Of a stretch of 64,000 bases of DNA, positions 40,611 to 48,789 are shown one piece after another. Position 1 is the stretch's first letter. Each line of letters starts with the position of its first letter. The stretch is from Pseudochelatococcus lubricantis (GTDB lineage Bacteria; Pseudomonadota; Alphaproteobacteria; Rhizobiales; Beijerinckiaceae), in the NCBI RefSeq assembly GCF_011762225.1, contig NZ_JAASQI010000002.1, forward strand, positions 248,001 through 312,000, given 5' to 3'. The notes beneath the pieces were generated by a model. It was not told the DNA's origin and searched no databases. It was given only the letters and a program-made list of their open reading frames with translations. Made by a program: the position numbers and the translations under genes.

Positions 40611-41703
40611 ATCGGTCAGCGCCAACGAGCAGTTGTTCGACATCTTCACGGCCCACGCCATTGACCTGTTGAGGCTGGAGGCGCACGAGCGCAAGAAGGT
40701 GCTGGCGTTCCTGAATGAGTTGGAAGGCGAGATCGTCGCACAACTGGCGAAGATCGACCCGACTGGCGTGGCTCGCGCCCGGTACCAGCAAGAGCGGCTG
40801 GAGAAGCTGCTGGAGCAGGTACAGGAGACGGTGCGAACGGCCTACCGGGACGTCAACAAGTACATGGTCGGCGAGTTGATAGACCTTGCCGATTATGAGG
40901 CCGCGTTCGTCGCGTCGTCCATGAACACGGTGATCGGCGTCGAGATGGCGACGGCCGCCTTCACCAATGCCCAACTGCGCGGCATCGTCAACGGCGTGCT
41001 GATCGAAGGCGCGCCCATCACGGAATGGTGGTCACGGCAGGCTGGCGACACCTATCAGCGGTTCATGGACACCATGCGGCAGGGCATGGCGCTGGGCGAG
41101 ACGAATGCCGATCTGGTGCGCCGGGTGAGGGGCGGCACGAAGAGCGGCGAGCCGGTCAAGGGCTTCATGGACATCTCGCGCCGGAACGCCGAGACGCTGG
41201 TGATATCGAGCGTCAACAGCGTGGCGAACTCGGCGCGCGAAGAGATGTACAGCGACAACAGCGACCTGATCAAAGGGAAGGTCTGGCGAAGCACCCTCGA
41301 TCATCGCACCACGACGTTGTGCAAGGCGAGGGATAAACTTCAGTACACGCTCGACAATAAGCCGATAGGACATAACATCCCATGGCTTCAGGGGCCGGGT
41401 AAAATTCACATGCGCTGCCGAAGTACTTCTACGCCTCTGCTTAGAGCGTGGCGCGAGCTAGGTGTGGACATGGACGAGGTGCCGGAAAGTACGCGCTCGT
41501 CGATGGATGGGCAGGTGCCTGCTGGCATGAATTACGAGGAATGGCTGAAGACGAAGCCCGCCGCGTTTCAGGACGAAACGCTCGGTCGCGGCAAAGCTCG
41601 CCTGTGGCGCGCCGGCAAGATCAACTTTCACGACCTGATCGACCAGACGGGCAGGGAGCGTTCGTTGGGCGAGCTTCGAGAGATTTCGAGGGGTCAAAAG
41701 TAG
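40603..41703 (+). CDS. MuF-like minor head protein
   Basis: 366 residues from MAESVSANEQ. The C-terminal half has the Phage_Mu_F signature WRSTLDHRTTTLCKARD and KIHMRCRSTSTPL; an N-terminal helical part binds portal. A TLDHRTT zinc-like His/Cys cluster is complete. Minor head protein injected or needed for head assembly. Followed two bases later by the glycosyltransferase gene. Confidence 0.88.
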   Translation: MAESVSANEQLFDIFTAHAIDLLRLEAHERKKVLAFLNELEGEIVAQLAKIDPTGVARARYQQERLEKLLEQVQETVRTAYRDVNKYMVGELIDLADYEAAFVASSMNTVIGVEMATAAFTNAQLRGIVNGVLIEGAPITEWWSRQAGDTYQRFMDTMRQGMALGETNADLVRRVRGGTKSGEPVKGFMDISRRNAETLVISSVNSVANSAREEMYSDNSDLIKGKVWRSTLDHRTTTLCKARDKLQYTLDNKPIGHNIPWLQGPGKIHMRCRSTSTPLLRAWRELGVDMDEVPESTRSSMDGQVPAGMNYEEWLKTKPAAFQDETLGRGKARLWRAGKINFHDLIDQTGRERSLGELREISRGQK

Positions 41704-41704
41704 C

Positions 41705-42670
41705 ATGGCGCTCAAGATCGCATTTGTCGCGCACGGCGTTTGGCCGTTTTTGAAAGCCGGTAGCGAGACGATGATGCACGGGCTCGCGCGGTCGCTGCAT
41801 GATGGAGGGCACAATGTTGTCACGCTAGGTGTCCGAGACACGCCCGGTTCGGTTGTGTTGGATGGGGTTACTGTTCTCAGTGGGGGCGAGGCGCGCAGGC
41901 GGTGGAGGCTAGGCAGGTTCGACGTTGTGATCACGCATCATTCCGAGAGCCTCCGCGTTATTCCGGCCGCGCGATCGCGTGGGATTAAGTCGACGCTCCT
42001 GGTCCACAGTGACGAAGACCATATCAGCCGCCAGATTGAGGCGTCACCCGACCTTGTCGTCTACAACACGAAGTGGGTGCGTGAGGCATTCGGCGTTCCG
42101 GGAATGGTCGTTCATCCGCCGGTGCGCCCAGAGGACCACGCCACAACGCCGGGCGATGCAGTCACGCTGGTGAATCTCAATCGGGACAAGGGCGCGGAAG
42201 TGTTCTACGAGCTGGCGCGTCGCCTGCCAGACGTGCAATTCATCGGTGTGCGCGGCGGGCACGGCGCGCAGATTACCCGGCCGGGGCCGAATGTCACGAT
42301 CCTTGACGGCACAGCGGACATGAAGCGCAACGTCTGGTCGCGGACGTCGATCTTGCTCATGCCATCGCTGCATGAGAGCTATGGACTGGCCGGCATGGAG
42401 GCGATGGCGTCTGGCATCCCGGTCATCGCCAACCCAACGGCAGGGCTCTGCGAGGCCCTTGGCGATGCAGGCGTCTTCATCGACCGCGAGGACGTCGACG
42501 GTTATGAAGCGCAGCTGCGTCTGCTGCTGGCAAATCCGGATCGCATGAAACTGGCGCGAGATGCCGCGAAGGCTCGCGTGGGAAGGTTGAGCACCGGGCA
42601 CGAGCTAGCGGCATTCGTGGACGCCATCGAGCGCCTCGCTGCTGGAGAGAAACAGGCCGCCGCAGCCTGA
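41705..42670 (+). CDS. GT4-type glycosyltransferase inside the head gene cluster
   Basis: 321 residues. N-terminal Rossmann half (KIAFVAHGVWPFLKAGSETM) and C-terminal half with MPSLHESYGLAGMEAMASGI-PVIAN, the conserved donor-binding ExxGxxxxEAMxxG motif of retaining GT4 enzymes. Size is short for the family (usually 350-400) but both halves are present. It lies between MuF and the scaffold gene and is followed by its own terminator, so it looks like a cargo cassette. It may glycosylate capsid, tail or host surface sugars; the target is not visible. Confidence 0.88.
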   Translation: MALKIAFVAHGVWPFLKAGSETMMHGLARSLHDGGHNVVTLGVRDTPGSVVLDGVTVLSGGEARRRWRLGRFDVVITHHSESLRVIPAARSRGIKSTLLVHSDEDHISRQIEASPDLVVYNTKWVREAFGVPGMVVHPPVRPEDHATTPGDAVTLVNLNRDKGAEVFYELARRLPDVQFIGVRGGHGAQITRPGPNVTILDGTADMKRNVWSRTSILLMPSLHESYGLAGMEAMASGIPVIANPTAGLCEALGDAGVFIDREDVDGYEAQLRLLLANPDRMKLARDAAKARVGRLSTGHELAAFVDAIERLAAGEKQAAAA

Positions 42671-42710
42671 GCGATCGGCAGGGCTGCCGAGCATCAAACG
42701 CGGATTAACC

Positions 42711-42735
42711 GGCTCGCTTTCGCGGGCCTTTTTTA
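42711..42735 (+). terminator. Terminator after the glycosyltransferase gene
   Basis: GGCTCGC, loop TTTC, GCGGGCC (7 pairs, one G-U) followed by TTTTTTA. Near-identical to the terminator at 47794. Situated in the 104-bp gap before the scaffold gene. Confidence 0.85.
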
Positions 42736-42774
42736 TTGCGTCGGGACGGCGCGTAATCCGGGATGGATATAGAA

Positions 42775-43557
42775 ATGGCTTTGAAAGCGATCGTCGATAA
42801 CCTCGATGGCGTGCCGGAAGGTGCGCGCGATTTTTACACGGCGGGCGAGGACGGGAAGTTCACGCTGGCTGTTGAACCTGTTGGCGGCTGGGCGCTCGAA
42901 GACGTCGAGGGGCTGAAAAGCGCCCTCGGCAAAGAGCGCGGCGAAAACGACAGGCTGAAGAAGCAGATCACAAAGTTCGGCGATATCGACGTTGACAGAG
43001 CGCGGGAGGCGCTGAGCCACTACGAGCAGTTCAAGGATATCGACCCGAAGAAGGAGGCCGACAAGATCGCGCAGGCGAAGGTCGAGGCGTTGCAAAAGCA
43101 GCTGCTCGACAAGCACGCACAGGAAGTCGCGGGCAAGGATGAGCGGATTGGCAACCTCTACAAGCAGGTCGAATATCTGCTCGTGGATCAGGTTGCTACC
43201 GCCGCCATCGCCGAGGCCAAGGGCTCCGTGGAACTGCTTCTGCCGCATGTCCGCCAGTTCACCCGCGTGAAGGAGGCGGAAGGCAAGTTTTCTGTCGAGA
43301 TCGTCGACCGCGAGGGCAACCCACGCATCTCGAATGCTAAGGGTGATCCGCTGGATATCAAGGGTTTCGTCGCCGAGCTTCGCTCGTCCGACGTTTTCGG
43401 CCGGGCCTTCGATGGCACCGGAATTACTGGCGGTGGGACACCGCCGAATCTGAACGGAGGGGGAGCCTCCCTGAACCGCAGCAAGATGACCGCGCAGCAG
43501 AAGTCAGAGTACATCGCGAAACACGGTCAGTCTGCATTCTTGAAATTGCCGAAGTAA
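42775..43557 (+). CDS. Capsid scaffold-like protein (DUF6651 type)
   Basis: 260 residues from MALKAIVDNL; MDIE four codons earlier is an alternative. 'LDGVPEGARDFYTAGEDGKFTL' style N-terminus, a coiled coil (55-130), a conserved central domain and a Gly-rich end. This pattern is that of scaffold proteins directly upstream of the major capsid gene, which it is here (12 bp). Confidence 0.75.
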   Translation: MALKAIVDNLDGVPEGARDFYTAGEDGKFTLAVEPVGGWALEDVEGLKSALGKERGENDRLKKQITKFGDIDVDRAREALSHYEQFKDIDPKKEADKIAQAKVEALQKQLLDKHAQEVAGKDERIGNLYKQVEYLLVDQVATAAIAEAKGSVELLLPHVRQFTRVKEAEGKFSVEIVDREGNPRISNAKGDPLDIKGFVAELRSSDVFGRAFDGTGITGGGTPPNLNGGGASLNRSKMTAQQKSEYIAKHGQSAFLKLPK

Positions 43558-43569
43558 GGGAGCTTCCCA

Positions 43570-44547
43570 ATGGCAACCACTGTGAATAGCGACCTGATCA
43601 TTTACAACGATCTGGCGCAGACCGCCTATCTTGAGCGTATGCAGGACGTGCTCCAGGTCTTCAACGAGGCCTCTCGCGGCGCGTTCGTCCTGACCAACGA
43701 GAGCATCGAGGGTGATTTCAAGCGCCGCAGCCTCTACGAGATTGCGGGCGGGCTGGAGCACCGCAATGTCAACAGCACCGCCGGGGTCGGCCAGAAGAAC
43801 ATCGGCGCCGGCGAGGCCATCGGTGTGAAGGTGCCGTGGAAGTACGGCCCTTACAGCACGACTGAGGAAGCATTCAAGCGCCGCGTGCGCTCTCTGGATG
43901 AGTTTTCGGAGGTCGTAGGGCAACACGCCGCTGACGAGACGTTGGCGTACTACATCAAGGCCGCTACGGCCGCGCTGGAAGCGGCCATCAGCACCAACCC
44001 GAACCTTGTGGTCTCTGGGAGCTTCTTCAATGAAGGGAAGAAGGTGCTGACCAAGGGACTGCGCAAGTTCGGTGACCGCTTCGGCCGCGTCGCCATTTTC
44101 GCGATGGACGCGAACACCTACTTTGACCTGGTGGACGATTCCATCGACGCGAAGGTGTTCAACGAGGCCGACGTGGTCATCTACGGCGGCCAGCCGGGCA
44201 CGCTCGGCAAGCCAGTTCTGGTGTCCGACCAGCTCCCGCCTGACGCGATTTTCGGCCTTCAGGCCGGGGCCGTGTCCATCATCGAGTCACAGCCTCCCGG
44301 GTTCCGGTCCTTCGAGATCAACGACCTGGAGAACCTCGCGTACGGCTACCGTGCTGAAGGCGTCTTCAACCTCGAAGTGCTGGGCTACTCGTGGAACGCG
44401 GACGGCGCTGGCGGTTCCGCGCCGGCCCCGGCTAACCCGAACCTGACCCAGATCGGGACGTCGGCGAACTGGGTGCAGTACGCCAATTCCGACAAGGTGA
44501 CGGCCGGCGTTCTGATCGAGATCACCGGTTCAGCGCCGAACACCTGA
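43570..44547 (+). CDS. Major capsid protein
   Basis: 325 residues, HK97-fold size. SDLIIYNDLAQTAYLERMQD at the N-terminus and FGLQAGAVSIIESQPPGFRS near the C-terminus match the capsid proteins of related alphaproteobacterial siphophages. It follows the scaffold gene with a short gap (GGGAGC ribosome site). The C-terminal 45 residues after SWNADG form an extra Ala/Pro-rich extension. Confidence 0.85.
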   Translation: MATTVNSDLIIYNDLAQTAYLERMQDVLQVFNEASRGAFVLTNESIEGDFKRRSLYEIAGGLEHRNVNSTAGVGQKNIGAGEAIGVKVPWKYGPYSTTEEAFKRRVRSLDEFSEVVGQHAADETLAYYIKAATAALEAAISTNPNLVVSGSFFNEGKKVLTKGLRKFGDRFGRVAIFAMDANTYFDLVDDSIDAKVFNEADVVIYGGQPGTLGKPVLVSDQLPPDAIFGLQAGAVSIIESQPPGFRSFEINDLENLAYGYRAEGVFNLEVLGYSWNADGAGGSAPAPANPNLTQIGTSANWVQYANSDKVTAGVLIEITGSAPNT

Positions 44548-44607
44548 TCTCGTCTCACAACACTGGTGGCGGCCTACGGGCCGCTGCTGCTCCAATGAGG
44601 GCACGAT

Positions 44608-44862
44608 ATGCGCATCACGTACACGACGCAAAAGTCTGGGTTTGTCGCCGGCGAGAACTACGCCAATCCCAGGTTTTTCTCGTCGGTCAATCCTGCGGCG
44701 ACTGAGGTTGTCGTGGTGGGTGACTGGCCGGCTGTGGTGGCGGCATATGAGGCCGCTGACGTGCCGGTAACGGCCGCCGGTGCTGCCGCCTTGACTGTCC
44801 CGTCTCCGGCCCCACGCGCGCCCCGGCGGCGCTCCACGAAGAAAGTGAACGCGGATGGCTGA
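44608..44862 (+). CDS. Small structural-region protein
   Basis: 84 residues, ends in a basic, Pro/Ala-rich tail (PAPRAPRRRSTKKVNADG). The 60-bp gap before it has a GC hairpin around 44570-44583. Function unknown; possibly a head decoration-associated protein. Confidence 0.55.
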   Translation: MRITYTTQKSGFVAGENYANPRFFSSVNPAATEVVVVGDWPAVVAAYEAADVPVTAAGAAALTVPSPAPRAPRRRSTKKVNADG

Positions 44863-45064
44863 GACGGTCAACGTCATCGCCCTGAATCGCGGTGAGCGGC
44901 TGGCGATAACGAACGCCGACATCATCGGCGGCATCGAGGTGTGGCTGGACGATGAGGGCGACGAAACGGACGACGCGGCCGCCGCTGTTGTGGCGATCGT
45001 GCGCTGGCCTGACGGCAGTTGGTCGCCGGTCGATGTGCGGGATTTCGACGGAGGCGAGCACTGA
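44855..45064 (+). CDS. Small acidic structural-region protein
   Basis: 69 residues, highly acidic; overlaps the preceding gene by 8 bp. Contains TNADIIGGIEVWLDDEGDET. No function known. Confidence 0.55.
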   Translation: MAETVNVIALNRGERLAITNADIIGGIEVWLDDEGDETDDAAAAVVAIVRWPDGSWSPVDVRDFDGGEH

Positions 45065-45065
45065 T

Positions 45066-45290
45066 ATGGGCGAGGTCCACAAGTTTGAGCCCGTCGAGGT
45101 TGGGGAGGGCTTCCGTTTCGATGCCGATGAGATCCTTGAAGACGCCAAAGGGCAGGGCTTCACGAAGATCGCCATTCTCGCTGAGAGACCGGACGGCACA
45201 ATATGGGTCACTGGTTCGGCGAATGCTGGCGAAACGCTGGTGCTCATGGAGCTTGCCAAGCATCAAATCATCTTCGGCGGGGAGGGATGA
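45066..45290 (+). CDS. Conserved small phage protein (DUF-type, EDA-KGQGFT...GSANAGETL)
   Basis: 74 residues. ADEILEDAKGQGFTKIAILA and ITGSANAGETLVLMELAKH-like block are found in a small protein shared by many tailed phages near the head-tail connector genes. Start at 45066, one base after the preceding stop. Confidence 0.65.
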   Translation: MGEVHKFEPVEVGEGFRFDADEILEDAKGQGFTKIAILAERPDGTIWVTGSANAGETLVLMELAKHQIIFGGEG

Positions 45291-45293
45291 CGC

Positions 45294-45794
45294 ATGGCTG
45301 ACTTCTACGGCTCACTGCCCGACGCGCTCGTCTATCACGCGGATCGCGGAAATGCCGCATGGTCCGCCACGGGCGTCACGGACACGCAGCGCAGCGCCGC
45401 GCTCGTTCGGGCCTCCGTCTACATCGACGGTCGATATGGTCGCCGGTATCCGGGGCAGAAGACCGGAGGCAGAGCGCAGGCGCTGGGATGGCCGCGCGAA
45501 GGCGCGAAGGACTGCGCAGGCTTCAATATCGCCGATGACGTGGTTCCGGTCGAGATCGAGCACGCGGTTTACGAGGCTGCACTGGTCGAGTTGACGGCGG
45601 CCGGCAGTCTGTCGCCGACCGTCACGCCGGGCCGTGTCGTCACCAAGGAAAAGGTCGACGTCATCGAGGTCGAGTACGGCGATCACGTCGTGTCAGCCGA
45701 TGCCATGCGGCCGGTTCATACCATCATCGACGACATTCTGGCGCCCCTGCTTTGCAGCGGCGTGCGGTATTTCGGCAAGGTCGCGAGGGCGTAG
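45294..45794 (+). CDS. Head-tail connector protein (DnaT-like family)
   Basis: 166 residues. DALVYHADRGNAAWSATGVT, ALVRASVYIDGRYGRRYPGQ and IEHAVYEAALVELT match the 'putative DnaT-like' family that sits at the connector position in many siphophage clusters; the ssDNA-binding name is historical and a connector role is inferred from place. Confidence 0.75.
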   Translation: MADFYGSLPDALVYHADRGNAAWSATGVTDTQRSAALVRASVYIDGRYGRRYPGQKTGGRAQALGWPREGAKDCAGFNIADDVVPVEIEHAVYEAALVELTAAGSLSPTVTPGRVVTKEKVDVIEVEYGDHVVSADAMRPVHTIIDDILAPLLCSGVRYFGKVARA

Positions 45795-45795
45795 C

Positions 45796-46161
45796 ATGAC
45801 TGATTTTTACGGGCGCATGCGCGACACCGCGACCGGCCTTCTCGGGCGCTTTGCTCAAGGCGCTGTCGCCATCGTCCGCACCGAGGAAGGCTTGCCTGAC
45901 CCGATGAAGCCGTGGGAGCCGCCGCCGAGCATCGAGCGCAAATACAGCGTCAATGCCGCCGTGCGCGGTGTGTCACAGAAGTTCGTCGACGGCACGTTGA
46001 TCCTCGCCAGCGATTATCAGGCGACCGTTGAGGCCGGTGTGATTATGCCGGTCGCATCCGACAAGATCGAGGTTGACGGCGTGCGCTACGCAATCAAGGC
46101 CGTTCGGCCGATCCCGGCGGCGGGCATTGTGTCGGCGTTCATCGTCATTTTCGCGAGGTGA
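45796..46161 (+). CDS. Head-tail joining protein
   Basis: 121 residues, beginning one base after the preceding stop. KYSVNAAVRGVSQKFVDGTL and DYQATVEAGVIMP fit the small beta-barrel stopper/joining protein expected between connector and tail-completion genes. Confidence 0.65.
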   Translation: MTDFYGRMRDTATGLLGRFAQGAVAIVRTEEGLPDPMKPWEPPPSIERKYSVNAAVRGVSQKFVDGTLILASDYQATVEAGVIMPVASDKIEVDGVRYAIKAVRPIPAAGIVSAFIVIFAR

Positions 46162-46163
46162 TC

Positions 46164-46586
46164 ATGGCGAAATCGACGAGCGGCAAGAAGTGGGCGCTTG
46201 ATATCAGCAAATGGGCCAAGCAGACGCGGGTCGACCTTGACACGATCGTCCGCAAGGTGTCGCTCGATATGTTCACGCGCATCATCCTGAAAAGCCCCGT
46301 TGATACCGGGCGTTTCCGTGGCAACTGGCAAGTGTCCATCGGCAGCGTTGCGAACGGCACGATTGCAGTGGATGACAAGGACGGATCGGCCACCATTTCA
46401 GCGGCTCAGGCCGCAACGATGGGCGTGAAGGCTGGCGACACGATCTATCTCACGAACAACTTGCCGTATGCCGAGCGTCTGGAAGACGGATGGTCGAAGC
46501 AGGCCCCCGCCGGCATGGTGGCAACGACCGTGCGCGAGTTCGCCGGCGTCGTCGATAAGGCCGCCTCCGAAGTGTTCAAGGACTGA
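46164..46586 (+). CDS. HK97 gp10-like tail-completion protein
   Basis: 140 residues from MAKSTSGKKW. ILKSPVDTGRFRGNWQVSIG and NNLPYAERLEDGWSKQAPAG are the typical gp10/neck motif pair. It completes the tail end for joining to the head. Confidence 0.82.
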   Translation: MAKSTSGKKWALDISKWAKQTRVDLDTIVRKVSLDMFTRIILKSPVDTGRFRGNWQVSIGSVANGTIAVDDKDGSATISAAQAATMGVKAGDTIYLTNNLPYAERLEDGWSKQAPAGMVATTVREFAGVVDKAASEVFKD

Positions 46587-46591
46587 CCGTC

Positions 46592-46999
46592 ATGGCCGCC
46601 GAGACCGCCATCGCCGAGGCGCTTATGGGCCGTCTCGGAGCTTTCACGCTCGCGCCCGCCGGCCCTGATCTGCCGATTGCATGGCCGGGGAGGGTGTACA
46701 AGCCCGTCGAGGACAAGGGATACCTCCGCGCGACGATCCTGCGCGCCACGCCGCGGCGGTTGACGGCGGGCATCTCGCTAGTCGAGCACAAGGGTCTTTT
46801 CCAGATCGACATGTTCTGGCCGATCAACAAGGGAGAGACGGAGCCGTTGAAGGTCGCCGACAAGCTCGCCTACCACTTCCGCACCGGCTGGGCAGACTGT
46901 CTCGTGAAGCTCGACGACCCGCCCCAGATCATGACCGCGTGGACTGACGGGGCATGGTTCGTCGTCCCTGTCCGCATCCCGTATCGAGCGATTATCTGA
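46592..46999 (+). CDS. Tail terminator protein (DUF4128-like)
   Basis: 135 residues. PYLRATILRATPRRLTAG-like block (GYLRATILRA), SLVEHKGLFQIDMFWPINKG and VADKLAYHFR match DUF4128 tail terminators. Position after the gp10-like gene and before the tail tube agrees. Confidence 0.75.
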   Translation: MAAETAIAEALMGRLGAFTLAPAGPDLPIAWPGRVYKPVEDKGYLRATILRATPRRLTAGISLVEHKGLFQIDMFWPINKGETEPLKVADKLAYHFRTGWADCLVKLDDPPQIMTAWTDGAWFVVPVRIPYRAII

Positions 47000-47000
47000 C

Positions 47001-47759
47001 ATGGCCTGTGAACGATGCCGCCGTGCCCGCGTAAACGTCGCTGGGGCGGTTCGGTCCGTTTTGGCTGGCGATGTAGCCGGAGCGGTTGAACGGGCCTCCT
47101 TGGCCGCCTCTGACGCTGCGGCGAAGGTGTCCGGCAACCGGATTGCGTCCCGCTGGCATGTCCCGCGTGAGTGGGGCGGCGAGCTGGCCTTCATCCTCGG
47201 TGGCGGCTCGTCGCTCAACGACATTGACGTAGACAGTATCCGGGGCAGGGGGCGCGTCATCGCGGTCAACAACGCCTACCTCAAGGCGCCATGGGCTGAC
47301 GTGCTGTTCTGGTCCGACCTGCGTTGGTGGGAGTGGAACTGGCGCGACCTGCATCGCTTCGAGGGCCGGTATCGCGTCACGCGCAACCCGCCGCCGGATA
47401 CGATGGGGCTGGATGTCCTGTGGCTCCGCGGCGCTGGGGGGGGGACGTTCTCGACCGTGCCGCGCAAGCTTGGGGGGCATTGCAGTGGAGCGGCTGCGAT
47501 CAACATGGCGTACCTGTTCGGTGCCCGCGCCGTCGTTCTTCTTGGTTTCGACATGCGCGGCGGAAATTGGCACGACCTGCACCAGGTGCAATCGCCTGCC
47601 GGCCATCACGAACGCAAGATCATCCCGGCGATGAATACCATCGCGAGGCAGGTCAGCGACATCGGCTTTCCCGTCCTGAACGCGACGCCCGGCACGGCAC
47701 TGGAGTGCTTCCCGGTGGTGAAGCTGGACGATATCCTTTCCGGAGTTGTCGGCATCTGA
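47001..47759 (+). CDS. DUF115/sialyltransferase-like glycan enzyme inside the tail gene cluster
   Basis: 252 residues. FILGGGSSLNDIDVDSIRG, RVIAVNNAYLKAPWADVLFW-SD and GHCSGAAAINMAYLFGARAV-VLLGFDMR are the signature of the MptE/DUF115 and CST-II-like sialyltransferase fold: nucleotide-sugar pocket GGGxSL and Ser/Gly loop. The N-terminal 45 residues are an Ala/Val-rich segment. Located between tail terminator and tail tube and followed by a terminator almost identical to that after the GT4 gene. It probably works with, or parallel to, that enzyme; the acceptor is unknown. Confidence 0.7.
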   Translation: MACERCRRARVNVAGAVRSVLAGDVAGAVERASLAASDAAAKVSGNRIASRWHVPREWGGELAFILGGGSSLNDIDVDSIRGRGRVIAVNNAYLKAPWADVLFWSDLRWWEWNWRDLHRFEGRYRVTRNPPPDTMGLDVLWLRGAGGGTFSTVPRKLGGHCSGAAAINMAYLFGARAVVLLGFDMRGGNWHDLHQVQSPAGHHERKIIPAMNTIARQVSDIGFPVLNATPGTALECFPVVKLDDILSGVVGI

Positions 47760-47793
47760 CGGCCCCGCAAACCGCCCGCAAGGGTATCTCAAC

Positions 47794-47818
47794 GGCTCGC
47801 TTCTGCGGGCCTTTTTTT
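47794..47818 (+). terminator. Terminator after the DUF115-like gene
   Basis: GGCTCGC, loop TTCT, GCGGGCC followed by TTTTTTTA. Same stem as the terminator at 42711, differing only in the loop. Confidence 0.85.
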
Positions 47819-47837
47819 ATGTCAAAAGGAGGCCAAA

Positions 47838-48305
47838 ATGGCAGAAGGTTTTTCCGGCGATGACGCCAAGATCTACATTGGAGGGCAGGGCGACCTTGCC
47901 ACCGAAAGTAACTGGCAGGAGGTCGGCGGGATCGAGGAAATCGGCGAGTTCGGCATCACCTACGCCAGCAACAGCTACCAGACCAAGGGCGACAAGAACA
48001 CCGCAGTCGTGAAGGGCGCGAAGGAGGCGACGACGCTCGACCTCACTCTGATCCGCGATACCCTTGACCCCGGCCAGGCTGACCTTCAGGACGCGCTGGA
48101 CGACAGCTGCGACTACAACTTCAAGATCGAGCTGAACGACGTGAACTGCGCTGGCGGCTCGGGCGCCACCGGCGGCAACATCAAGTTCAAGGCCAAGGTT
48201 ATGTCCTACACCGTCAATCCGGCGGACATCCTGCGCTCGTCCACGTCACTCGGCATCAACACCAAGTACTGGATCGAGACTCCGCGCACGAATGGCGCCA
48301 CCTGA
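47838..48305 (+). CDS. Major tail tube protein
   Basis: 155 residues, AGGAGG ribosome site. GDDAKIYIGGQGDLATESNW, TYASNSYQTKGDKNTAVVKG and TLDLTLIRDTLDPGQADLQD follow the pattern of siphophage tail tube proteins (beta-sandwich with long loops). Followed by a terminator and then the tail chaperone pair, as expected. Confidence 0.8.
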   Translation: MAEGFSGDDAKIYIGGQGDLATESNWQEVGGIEEIGEFGITYASNSYQTKGDKNTAVVKGAKEATTLDLTLIRDTLDPGQADLQDALDDSCDYNFKIELNDVNCAGGSGATGGNIKFKAKVMSYTVNPADILRSSTSLGINTKYWIETPRTNGAT

Positions 48306-48334
48306 TCCGGCAATCACGCCAAACCATCTGATCA

Positions 48335-48359
48335 GCCCGCCATCGAGCGGGCCTTTTCC
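48335..48359 (+). terminator. Terminator between tail tube and chaperone genes
   Basis: GCCCGC (48335-48340), loop CATCGA, GCGGGC (48347-48352), then CTTTTCCTTTT. Would reduce transcription after the abundant tube protein, as is common in siphophages. Confidence 0.7.
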
Positions 48360-48376
48360 TTTTCTGGAGCATCTGC

Positions 48377-48769
48377 ATGTCTTTTGACCTTTCGAGCATC
48401 GACGCCCTGACCGCCACGCAGGAAGATGGCGTCGAAGTCCATATCGTGCACCCCGCGACCGGCGAGGACACGGGCATCGTGATCCGTGTGGCCGGTCCTG
48501 ACAGCCAACGCCGTCGCGTCGTGCAGAAGCGCGTCACCGACCAGCGCTTGAAGCGTCGCCGCAACAAGCCGCTGACCTCCGACGAGCTGGAGGACGAAGC
48601 CCTGCGCGTCGCCGCCGGCGCGACCATCTCGTGGGCCGGCGTCCGCGACAATGGCGTCGATCTGGAGTTCTCGACCGACGCCGCCATCGCGCTCTATCGC
48701 AAGCACCGTTGGGTCTACGAGCAGGTAGAAGCGGATGGTAATGATCGCGCGGCTTTTTTGAAGAGCTGA
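48377..48769 (+). CDS. Tail assembly chaperone, short form (lambda G equivalent)
   Basis: 130 residues, MSFDLSSIDALTATQEDGVE; acidic-basic mix with VVQKRVTDQRLKRRRNKPLT. Placed between tail tube and tape measure as for gpG. The last codons before the stop contain TTTTTTG in the zero frame register T-TTT-TTG, a canonical -1 slip site, so a fraction of ribosomes should continue into the next frame. Confidence 0.75.
   Translation: MSFDLSSIDALTATQEDGVEVHIVHPATGEDTGIVIRVAGPDSQRRRVVQKRVTDQRLKRRRNKPLTSDELEDEALRVAAGATISWAGVRDNGVDLEFSTDAAIALYRKHRWVYEQVEADGNDRAAFLKS
48754..48760 (+). promoter_or_regulatory. Programmed -1 ribosomal frameshift site TTTTTTG
   Basis: X-XXY-YYZ heptamer T-TTT-TTG lies three codons before the stop of the short chaperone. 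After slipping, the frame reads FEELSEHLCAAVASITRLGK without interruption into the frame of the next gene. Such sites between the two chaperone frames are conserved across siphophages. Confidence 0.8.
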
Positions 48770-48789
48770 GCGAGCATCTTTGCGCGGCA

